From Rhodohalobacter sulfatireducens (GTDB lineage: Bacteria; Bacteroidota; Rhodothermia; Balneolales; Balneolaceae), in contig NZ_JAKLWS010000025.1 of assembly GCF_022012475.1 (NCBI RefSeq), positions 1 to 64,000 of the forward strand: DNA of 64,000 nt, given 5' to 3'. The notes below the pieces were generated by a model. The model was given only the letters and a program-made list of their open reading frames with translations. It made no database searches and was not told the DNA's origin. Each line of letters starts with the position of its first letter. Within the stretch, counting starts at the first letter, position 1. Below are positions 1 through 6,356 of this stretch, in pieces. Made by a program: the position numbers and the translations under genes.

Positions 1-2
1 AA

Positions 3-87
3 TAGGCTGAAAGCCTAAGATATATCAGCCCGGGGCATCGCCCTGGGTTTTAGGAGTAAGTATCCTCAAGGCAGGCTGAAGGCCTGC
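3..87. repeat. Cluster of three short palindromes (REP-like)
   Basis: Three hairpins follow each other. At 3-17 the stem is TAGGCT/AGCCTA with loop GAA. At 29-47 the stem is CCCGGGGC/GCCCTGGG (one G-T pair) with loop ATC. At 71-87 the stem is GCAGGCT/GGCCTGC (one G-T pair) with loop GAA. All have three-base loops and lie outside genes. This looks like a dispersed intergenic palindromic element of the REP type. That assignment is inference, since copy number elsewhere cannot be seen. Confidence 0.55.
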
Positions 88-232
88 AAGAATCTGAGTT
101 AGTTCAAACATGTGATTGACTATCGAACAGCATGCAGAATTTGTCCATAGGATCAGATAATGAAAATATGCGTGCAGTTACAGAAATGCATTGGAATTAT
201 GAGTTGATTTCTGATAAATAGTGTAATGATTC

Positions 233-249
233 AGTAGAAGCGGAGCTTC
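233..249. repeat. Dispersed 17-bp repeat, copy 1
   Basis: The sequence AGTAGAAGCGGAGCTTC occurs here and, identically, at 8853-8869. Its core GAAGC-GGA-GCTTC can form a small hairpin with a three-base loop. Both copies are intergenic. Confidence 0.6.
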
Positions 250-371
250 GGATTGGCGTGCCAAAAGATACTTTGCGCCCCTCTACGCTCTTGACGGTTT
301 AAAATTCGGTAGTTCAAGTTGGGTGACTCTATGCTGTCAGCCCCTTTGTTTATTCTCTCCCAAAATGCTCA

Positions 372-1337
372 ATGAATCGTTATGATGTGAATATACCAGA
401 ACTTTTTGAGGCTCAACCCATCCTGGAGCAGAGGCTTGGTCCCGAACTATTTGCCGATATTCCACAGGAGCCGGGAATCTATCGCTTCTATGATGAGGAC
501 GGACAAATTCTTTATGTTGGAAAAGCAAAAAATTTAAGGAGAAGACTTTTTACCTATAAACGAGCCAGGCCGGGAAGAACGTCGAGGAAAGAATCGAAGT
601 TAATCAGCCGGATTCAACGGTTTGATTATGATCTAACGGAATCCGAAGAGGAAGCTATTCTTCAAGAGAACTATTGGATTCGCAAGCACCGCCCAGAATT
701 CAATCATGCTAATAAGCATACTGAAACATACTATTTTATTACAGTTCAGCGATCGGAGAAGGCACTAATCTTTGGCCTTTCCATGAACCCATCCGGGCAA
801 TTATTCCCTGAAGAGGAGAAACCACTCTATCAAAAGTTTCCTCCTTCATATAACAATCATGTTGATTCAAAAACTTATGGGTGTTTTAAAGGACACAGAA
901 CAGTTCGAAGTTCGCTTGGGTCACTCCTCCAACTGATGTGGATGAGTGAATTTGGATCCCTCTCACCACATTTTTTGCCGGTTCAGCTCAGCCGAAACTT
1001 GACACCCATGCGGTTTCAACTTCCGCTCCAAAATCAAATCAATTCCGGAACAGAAAACCTGGAATCGATGATAGACCATTGGTTTTTGGGAAACTCAAAA
1101 GATCTTCTCAGTTACCTGAAAGAAACTGTTGAACCGAAAGATGGCTCTGTATTTACCAATAATTTTATTGATGAGAATGTTGAGATCCTAGAAACATTTT
1201 ATCAACGAAACCTCCATCGCTATCGAATGATGAGAGAATTAAAAGAAAACGAAGAGTCCCATTTGATTGATCAAACCGAACTCGATGATTTAATAACGCG
1301 ATTTAACAACAACCAACAACAAACTATCGTCAACTGA
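372..1337 (+). CDS. UvrC/Cho-like GIY-YIG endonuclease domain protein
   Basis: A 321-residue protein whose N-terminal third is a GIY-YIG nuclease domain of the UvrC type (about residues 30-115). Visible are GIY at 35-37, YVG at 48-50, the Arg-rich helix AKNLRRR at 52-58, and the EEAILQE stretch near 93-99 that carries the metal-binding Glu. The remaining 200 residues match nothing I recognise and contain no UvrB-binding or RNase H-like segment, so this is not UvrC itself (about 600 residues). By analogy with Cho it may nick DNA 3' of lesions, but the substrate is unknown. It stands alone, with no operon partner. The call is firm for the domain and weak for the role. Confidence 0.75.
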   Translation: MNRYDVNIPELFEAQPILEQRLGPELFADIPQEPGIYRFYDEDGQILYVGKAKNLRRRLFTYKRARPGRTSRKESKLISRIQRFDYDLTESEEEAILQENYWIRKHRPEFNHANKHTETYYFITVQRSEKALIFGLSMNPSGQLFPEEEKPLYQKFPPSYNNHVDSKTYGCFKGHRTVRSSLGSLLQLMWMSEFGSLSPHFLPVQLSRNLTPMRFQLPLQNQINSGTENLESMIDHWFLGNSKDLLSYLKETVEPKDGSVFTNNFIDENVEILETFYQRNLHRYRMMRELKENEESHLIDQTELDDLITRFNNNQQQTIVN

Positions 1338-1482
1338 CAAAAGAGCTCTATTGCTATTCATCTATTTTTCTGTTTTTTTAATTCAGGTTATTTCAATTTA
1401 CACAGAATAATGACAGTTAAGCTGTATGAAAATGTACTTTGAAAAATCAAACTAAAAATTGAAACCACATTAAAGGTAAATT

Positions 1483-2247
1483 ATGTCTCCTTTCGTAGCA
1501 GAAATTATTGGAACGGCAATACTCATATTGTTTGGGGGCGGCGTTGTTGCTAATGTTGTGCTCAACAAAACCAAAGGCTATGACAGCGGATGGATTGTCA
1601 TCACCTGGGGATGGGGGATGGGAGTTTTTATCGCTGTATTTACAATGGGCCAGTTTAGTGGTGCTCATATCAATCCTGCAGTAACGGTCGGTTTAGCCGT
1701 AGCCGGTTTGTTTGAATGGGGATTAGTGATTCCGTACATCATTGCACAAACGATTGGGGGCTTTTTGGGAGCAGTACTGGTTTGGTTGGCATATAAAGAT
1801 CATTTTGAAATAACTGAAGATGGCCCAACCAAATTGGCAATTTTTTCCACCGCACCCGAGATAAGAAACTACCCCGCTAATTTTCTTACGGAGGTAATTG
1901 GTACATTTATTCTTGTTTATGGTATTCTTCTTCTGCCGGAAGCAGGCTTTATTGGTTCGAATGGTGAACTACTCACAACGATTGTGATTGAAGGGCAGGA
2001 AGTCGGGTTTGGTTTAGGAGCTATTTCAGCTCTGCCGGTTGGACTTCTGGTTTTGGGAATAGGTCTGGCACTAGGTGGTCCCACTGGTTATGCTATCAAT
2101 CCTGCACGGGACCTTGGGCCACGAATTGCCCATGCTATTCTTCCATTTTCAAATAAAGGAAGTAGTGACTGGGCCTATTCCTGGGTTCCTGTTATCGCCC
2201 CGCTTGTTGGTGCGGCAGTAGCAGCCGGATTGCACCTTCTTTTTTAG
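1483..2247 (+). CDS. Aquaglyceroporin (MIP family), arsenic-island associated
   Basis: A 254-residue channel of the major intrinsic protein family. Both half-helix motifs are intact: NPA at 64-66 (AHINPAVTVG) and NPA at 206-208 followed by Arg209 and Asp210 (NPARDLGPR). The Asp after the selectivity-filter Arg is typical of glycerol-type channels, which also pass arsenite. Six hydrophobic segments are visible. It converges on acr3 with a 4-bp tail-to-tail overlap, and the neighbouring genes are all arsenic genes. In other bacteria, channels in ars operons (AqpS) let arsenite leave the cell, so that role is likely here. Unlike the rest of the island it reads rightwards from its own promoter region (1338-1482). 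A general glycerol facilitator is the alternative. Confidence 0.88.
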   Translation: MSPFVAEIIGTAILILFGGGVVANVVLNKTKGYDSGWIVITWGWGMGVFIAVFTMGQFSGAHINPAVTVGLAVAGLFEWGLVIPYIIAQTIGGFLGAVLVWLAYKDHFEITEDGPTKLAIFSTAPEIRNYPANFLTEVIGTFILVYGILLLPEAGFIGSNGELLTTIVIEGQEVGFGLGAISALPVGLLVLGIGLALGGPTGYAINPARDLGPRIAHAILPFSNKGSSDWAYSWVPVIAPLVGAAVAAGLHLLF

Positions 2248-3284
2248 TTGTAAGATGCCCTCTGTTTATTCGCGAATCGAACCAATGAGAGCATCACCGG
2301 TACCTCAATAAGAACACCTACCACGGTTACTAATGCCGCCCCTGATTGTAATCCAAACAGTGCAATGGCTACAGCTACAGCCAATTCAAAAAAATTACTG
2401 GCACCGATCATTGAACCGGGAGCACAAACCTGGTATGGCAGTCCAATTTTCCTCCCACCGTACCATGCTAATACAAAAATAAAATAGGTTTGAAGGGTTA
2501 GAGGAATCGCGATTAACAAAATGTCAATCGGCTGGTCTATGATTCGTTCTCCCTGGTATGCAAACAATAAAATCAGAGTAATTAATAAGGCTGAAATAGA
2601 AACCGGTTTGAATTTTGGCAAGAATTTAGACGTGTACCACTCCTGCCCTTTTCGGCTGATTGCAATCTTGTGCGTGAGATATCCTGCAACCAATGGAATC
2701 ACAACAAACACAATGATGGAAGCTGCCAGCGTATTCCACGGAATAGTTATGTCGGTGATACCAAGTAACAATCCTACAATGGGAATAAATAAGATCAGTA
2801 TTAGCAGATCATTAACCGAAACCTGAACCAATGTGTAATTGGGATCTCCATCCGACAAATACGACCAAACAAACACCATAGCGGTACAAGGAGCGGCACC
2901 CAATAATATCGCTCCGGCTATATATTGATCGGCAAGTTCAGGTGAAAGCCAGGCCGAGTAGATCTGATCAAAAAAGATCCATGCAAAAAAGGCCATGGTA
3001 AATGGTTTGATGGCCCAGTTAATGATCACCGTCCACACTACACCTTTTGGGGATTTGCCAATCTCTTTAAGAGAAGCGAAATCCACTTGCAACATCATCG
3101 GATATATCATCAGCCAGATTAATATAGCTACAGGAATATTCACCCTGTAGATTTCCCAGTCGCTGATAACCTCTATCGAATCCCCTGCCAGGTACCCAAC
3201 TCCGATTCCAATTCCTATACAGAGAAGTACCCAAAGTGTGAGGTACCTCTCAAAAAAGTCCATCTGTTTTTTTGATTCAGGCAT
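2244..3284 (-). CDS. acr3: ACR3-family arsenite efflux permease
   Basis: A 346-residue inner-membrane protein with about ten hydrophobic helices. It matches the ACR3 family in length and motifs: the fourth-helix signature GAAPCTAMVFVWSYL with the essential Cys133, and the conserved stretch LIYPMMLQVDF-type near residue 60. ACR3 expels As(OH)3 (and sometimes Sb) using the proton gradient. It is the last gene of the leftward ars operon, starting 43 bp after the DUF6428 gene, and ends in a 4-bp overlap with the convergent aquaporin. Expression should follow the ArsR-controlled promoter near 6040, unless an internal promoter exists. I am confident of the family. The exact substrate range is inferred. 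Confidence 0.93.
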   Translation of the reverse strand: MPESKKQMDFFERYLTLWVLLCIGIGIGVGYLAGDSIEVISDWEIYRVNIPVAILIWLMIYPMMLQVDFASLKEIGKSPKGVVWTVIINWAIKPFTMAFFAWIFFDQIYSAWLSPELADQYIAGAILLGAAPCTAMVFVWSYLSDGDPNYTLVQVSVNDLLILILFIPIVGLLLGITDITIPWNTLAASIIVFVVIPLVAGYLTHKIAISRKGQEWYTSKFLPKFKPVSISALLITLILLFAYQGERIIDQPIDILLIAIPLTLQTYFIFVLAWYGGRKIGLPYQVCAPGSMIGASNFFELAVAVAIALFGLQSGAALVTVVGVLIEVPVMLSLVRFANKQRASYN

Positions 3285-3327
3285 CTTTAATTTTTTTCGA
3301 TTGATAAATTTCGTTTTCCGAATGTAC

Positions 3328-3774
3328 TTAACAACAAGTAACTAATTCCTTTCCAACATTCAATTTAGGCTTACAAACCGTTGGTTTTACATTCAATTGA
3401 AGTGATACTGATTCAGTGGTACTATCAAAAGACTCAATGGAATACCGAATAGTAGGAAAATTGGAATCCCCAAATTCAATAAACAGTTCAGCATTATCTT
3501 TGTAGGACTTTTCCTGGCCCACAATATCAATGATTTTGATTGCTTTGTCGGTTGTCCAGTCAGCAACTGTATCTGACCATTCATTGACTGAAAGCTGGAT
3601 AACAGTTTCGTCATAGGAGTGGGGATTGCCACCACAATCAACCGAATCAACCGAGTGGTGCTGAATTTCTGTGATATGGAGGTCACCCGAGATCACTGTC
3701 TGATCCGGTAAGACAAATTGGAGTTTCTTGCCAGAGTTGGAGATAAGTTTATGTATAAATGTAGCAGTATTCAT
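3328..3774 (-). CDS. DUF6428-like protein of arsenic operon, C-terminal Cys-Cys
   Basis: A 148-residue soluble protein without signal peptide or membrane helix. It resembles the DUF6428 family, short proteins found in Bacteroidota ars operons; I make this link from memory of the family, not from a search. It is rich in predicted beta strands, and carries a Cys-Gly-Gly near residue 47. The tail holds CKPK near residue 134 and ends in Thr-Cys-Cys. The vicinal Cys pair at the very C-terminus could bind trivalent arsenic. It sits between arsC and acr3 in the same orientation, so a chaperone or sensor role in handing arsenite to the pump is possible but unproven. No catalytic motif is visible. Confidence 0.7.
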   Translation of the reverse strand: MNTATFIHKLISNSGKKLQFVLPDQTVISGDLHITEIQHHSVDSVDCGGNPHSYDETVIQLSVNEWSDTVADWTTDKAIKIIDIVGQEKSYKDNAELFIEFGDSNFPTIRYSIESFDSTTESVSLQLNVKPTVCKPKLNVGKELVTCC

Positions 3775-3964
3775 CCTATCGTATTTTTGCGATTAATATT
3801 GGTAAATTTTTTTTGATACTCATTAAGATGTTTATGCTATTCTGATTTTTCTCATTAAATAATGAATTTAATCAGCTTTTCCATCTATCAGATCATTTGC
3901 TCAGCTATTCGTGGTTCTCCGGTTAAGAGGGATTATCGAGATGTCGAATCTAAATTTTTTGATG

Positions 3965-4588
3965 TTATTTTAAATTTCTATTTGTCAAACTCATCATATA
4001 AAACATCTGCGTTGCGATCTGTTTGCAGCGTTCATCATAAGTTTCAGTTTCTTTTTCGGTTCCGTCTGATTCTTTGGGATCGCGATAGGTGATCGGCTTC
4101 CTGAATTCAGCACCCGGCACAAACGGACAGTTTTCATCGGCATCGGAGCAGGTCATAATTGCAGCAAAACCTGAGTCGGGATTTACAGGGTCATCAAATG
4201 TTTTTGAGAAGCAGATCATCGGGTCGGAGTCCTCATCAAACCGAACTTTGTACCTTGGATTTTCGCCCCCTGGGTTTTCAATTTGAAATCCGGCTCGTTC
4301 CAGTGCTGCAACGGCTCGTGGATTAAAAGCCGTGGCTTCTGTTCCACCGGAATAGGTTTCTATATCATTTACGTTATAGTGGCTAGCAGCAACCGCTGTC
4401 CAGATCTGGGCTAAATGACTCCGCCGGCTGTTGTGTGTACAGATAAAATTCAATTTAGCGGTCTCATCGTGACCAAGTTTCGAACCGGCATAATCTGCTA
4501 CCTTTTCTAAATCATTTTTTCGGGATGTTGGAATGGAATCAAAATTTGATTCCAGGTTTGATAAATAGGTTTTTAATGTTGTATACAT
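3965..4588 (-). CDS. arsC: Arsenate reductase, thioredoxin-coupled LMW-phosphatase type
   Basis: A 207-residue protein of the low-molecular-weight tyrosine-phosphatase fold. The P-loop CTHNSRR (Cys50 to Arg56, a CX5R motif) is preceded by a roughly 45-residue N-terminal extension not present in the short ArsC of pI258. The second half contains CSDADENCP (Cys147 and Cys154), matching the resolving Cys pair of thioredoxin-linked ArsC enzymes. Together these three Cys support reduction of arsenate to arsenite rather than protein dephosphorylation. It lies between arsM and the DUF6428 gene, separated from arsM by 166 bp that contain an imperfect stem-loop. Many databases call this family protein-tyrosine-phosphatase; the intact Cys triad argues for ArsC. 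Confidence 0.85.
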   Translation of the reverse strand: MYTTLKTYLSNLESNFDSIPTSRKNDLEKVADYAGSKLGHDETAKLNFICTHNSRRSHLAQIWTAVAASHYNVNDIETYSGGTEATAFNPRAVAALERAGFQIENPGGENPRYKVRFDEDSDPMICFSKTFDDPVNPDSGFAAIMTCSDADENCPFVPGAEFRKPITYRDPKESDGTEKETETYDERCKQIATQMFYMMSLTNRNLK

Positions 4589-4646
4589 GATGGTTTCAGC
4601 AATTCATTCAATTTTTCGTAGGGTAGTTCATTATATGATCAGCGAT

Positions 4647-4704
4647 CTGCCAGAGTACTCGGGGTTGGCAGTGTCACGCCGATGGAGAATCCGGACTCTG
4701 ACAG
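4647..4704 (-). promoter_or_regulatory. Imperfect stem-loop between arsM and arsC
   Basis: Arms CTGCCAGAGT (4647-4656) and ACTCTGACAG (4695-4704) pair at nine of ten positions. A small GGC/GCC stem is nested inside. It lies 51 bp behind the arsM stop in the leftward operon and could be an RNA-processing or attenuation site, or a degenerate repeat. No T-run follows on the minus strand, so it is a poor intrinsic terminator. Confidence 0.35.
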
Positions 4705-4754
4705 GTTCTCAATTGAATTATCTTTCGACTAATTAAAAATTGGATGGAAAAAAT

Positions 4755-5663
4755 TTAACAGCAACCCGATCCTGGTTCACAACTAGCAGAGTTATTTTCT
4801 GAAACCAATTCAGTAACTTGGTTTTGATATGATACATTGGTTTTGCCAGGTTTTTGAGCAAAGACAGTGATACTGTAGATGCCGGTTCCACCTGAATTGA
4901 ACTCATTGATCTCTTCATGATTGAGATACTGACTCAAAATATCATCCGGTAGTTCAATCGGCTTTTCTTTTTGAATGGTGATATTTTCAAAACCAACCTC
5001 ATGAATGTGATTCAGATACTTTTCTTTTTGAATGGCTCCGGCTACACATCCGGCATACATTTCGGCATCTTGCCGAAGAGACTTCGGCAGATCTCCCTCC
5101 AGTACGATATCAGAAATGCTGAAATGTCCACCCGGTTTTAAAACACGATGGATTTCCGAGAACACTTTTGGCTTGTCGGGGACCAGGTTTAGTACACAAT
5201 TACTTACAACTACGTCCGCTATATTATCGGAAACGGGCATCTCCTCGATATCGCCGAATCGAAACTCTACATTATTGTAACCCAATTTTTCTGCATTCTG
5301 CCGAGCTTTGCTAATCATCGATTCAGTGAAGTCAATACCCAGAACCTTGCCTTCGGGCCCTGTTTCATGGCGAGCTACAAAACAGTCGTTTCCTGCACCC
5401 GAACCGAGGTCGATAACCGTATCACCTTTTTTAATTTTGGCAAATTGAGTAGGGAGACCACAGCCGAGCCCGAGATCAGCATCAGAATTGTATCCCTCCA
5501 GTTCACTATAATCATCAGTCATGATATTATAGACTTTTTTGGATTCACCACCGGCTCCACAGCATGAACGGGCATTGTAATCGGCACCCTGGTCACTGAT
5601 TTGGCTGTATTTGTTTCGAACCGTTTCTTTAAGTTCCTCAGAAGTTTTTTGGTTTATGCTCAT
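4755..5663 (-). CDS. arsM: Arsenite S-adenosylmethionine methyltransferase
   Basis: A 302-residue class I SAM-dependent methyltransferase. The SAM-binding loop DLGSGAGNDCF is near residue 90, followed by VLGIDFTESMI and the SNCVLNLVPDK segment characteristic of ArsM. Conserved Cys are seen in RSCCGAGG near residue 33, in LGLGCGLPTQ near 68, in NCVLN near 159 and in the YAGCVAGA motif near 205, as expected for binding As(III). The tail ends CEPGSGCC, with a terminal Cys pair. The product converts arsenite to mono-, di- and trimethyl arsenicals. It starts one base after the arsR stop (TAATATG), so the two are translationally coupled. Confidence 0.94.
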   Translation of the reverse strand: MSINQKTSEELKETVRNKYSQISDQGADYNARSCCGAGGESKKVYNIMTDDYSELEGYNSDADLGLGCGLPTQFAKIKKGDTVIDLGSGAGNDCFVARHETGPEGKVLGIDFTESMISKARQNAEKLGYNNVEFRFGDIEEMPVSDNIADVVVSNCVLNLVPDKPKVFSEIHRVLKPGGHFSISDIVLEGDLPKSLRQDAEMYAGCVAGAIQKEKYLNHIHEVGFENITIQKEKPIELPDDILSQYLNHEEINEFNSGGTGIYSITVFAQKPGKTNVSYQNQVTELVSENNSASCEPGSGCC

Positions 5664-5664
5664 A

Positions 5665-5997
5665 TTAACAGCAATTAGAATGTTGAGTTGAAAGATTTGT
5701 TAAAAAATTCTTCATGATCTCCTGCAGATCGGAAATTGTTTCTTCGTCCAGGCAATAGCAGGTTCGAACGCCGTCAATCTCACCTTTAATAATGCCTGCT
5801 GATTTCAGGGCTTTCAGATGTTGAGAAACCGTAGATTGAGCGAGTGGCAGCTGTTCTGTGATATCTCCACAGATGCATGTGTCCCGTTTCGCCAGGATTT
5901 CAAGAATTGCAATCCTTGCGGGATGTCCTAATGCTTTTGCAAACTCCGCGGTTTGAACCTGCTTTTTGTCAAATAGTTCTGCTTTTGTAATTGCCAT
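5665..5997 (-). CDS. arsR: ArsR-family As(III)-responsive repressor
   Basis: A 110-residue winged-helix regulator. The core shows the metal-sensing segment RDTCICGDI (Cys-x-Cys near residues 39-41) followed by the recognition helix AQSTVSQHLKAL. The tail ends SNCC, giving a second possible As(III) site. I place the start at the ATG at 5997. A frame open to 6051 would force the promoter and the palindromic operator to be coding, so the 18 extra residues are rejected. ArsR should bind the operator at 6006-6021 and release it when arsenite is bound, controlling the whole leftward operon including itself. Its stop is one base from the arsM start. Confidence 0.93.
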   Translation of the reverse strand: MAITKAELFDKKQVQTAEFAKALGHPARIAILEILAKRDTCICGDITEQLPLAQSTVSQHLKALKSAGIIKGEIDGVRTCYCLDEETISDLQEIMKNFLTNLSTQHSNCC

Positions 5998-6005
5998 AAT
6001 CGTAT

Positions 6006-6021
6006 ATCGTAAATTTACGAT
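6006..6021 (-). promoter_or_regulatory. Palindromic operator for ArsR
   Basis: A perfect 16-bp palindrome, ATCGTAAATTTACGAT, lies between the -10 box and the arsR start codon and would cover the transcription start. Position, symmetry and size fit an autoregulatory ArsR/SmtB-family operator. Binding is inferred from position only. Confidence 0.75.
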
Positions 6022-6022
6022 G

Positions 6023-6051
6023 AATATAAACGGATTTGTCTTTGTTGTCAA
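6023..6051 (-). promoter_or_regulatory. Sigma70-like promoter of the ars operon
   Basis: On the minus strand, TTGACA (6046-6051) and TATATT (6023-6028) are separated by exactly 17 bp. The predicted start falls inside the palindrome at 6006-6021, and the arsR ATG follows about 20 bp later. An 11-bp palindrome, ATGATTATCAT (6051-6061), sits just upstream of the -35 box. Confidence 0.7.
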
Positions 6052-6271
6052 TGATTATCATGAATAAAATTTTGAGTTCTCTCACCACTTGCGCCAGTTA
6101 GGAGATTTATCCAGGGGAGTGGCAATAAAACTGAAAAGTGCTATCGGCACGGCCTATCTCAGGCTGACCAACTTTAGGGAAATTAAACTGCAGAAAAGCC
6201 CGTAATTACAGTTCCGGGTGTTTCATCTTGCAAATCTGCGACGTCGCAAAATGATTCAATGTCAATTTAAT

Positions 6272-6284
6272 TGAAACGGTTTCA
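6272..6284 (+). promoter_or_regulatory. LacI-like operator candidate upstream of GMC oxidoreductase
   Basis: TGAAAC-G-GTTTCA is a perfect odd-centred palindrome 73 bp before the GMC start codon. The half-site TGAAAC is typical of LacI-family carbohydrate regulators, so sugar-responsive control of the oxidoreductase pair is plausible. No regulator gene is nearby, hence the modest confidence. Confidence 0.4.
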
Positions 6285-6356
6285 TTTTTTATCGAAAATA
6301 TTGTAATCTGTTCACCGAATTGAACGTTACTCTCCAAATAAATCGAATAGCAGTAT

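Larger units (their letters stand above)
1..371. other. Intergenic region at window start, palindromic repeats, no gene
   Basis: I find no convincing coding sequence here. The first 90 bases hold three short hairpins, and a 17-bp repeat at 233-249 recurs at 8853-8869. The rest is unremarkable AT-rich sequence leading to the GIY-YIG gene. A reverse-strand reading frame that overlaps the start of that gene is its shadow. Confidence 0.7.
5998..6356. other. Intergenic region between arsR and GMC gene
   Basis: The left end holds the ars promoter and operator. Further right are a 12-bp perfect palindrome TGCGACGTCGCA (6237-6248) and a 13-bp palindrome TGAAACGGTTTCA (6272-6284), both ahead of the rightward GMC gene. 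No gene is seen. Confidence 0.7.

Noticed and set aside
3393-3686. 97-codon frame within the DUF6428-like gene
   Set aside because: It overlaps almost the whole Cys-tailed protein in a different frame and lacks any recognisable feature.
5998-6051. Longer ArsR N-terminus starting at 6051
   Set aside because: The codons would include the -10/-35 boxes and operator, and the added residues are not typical for ArsR.
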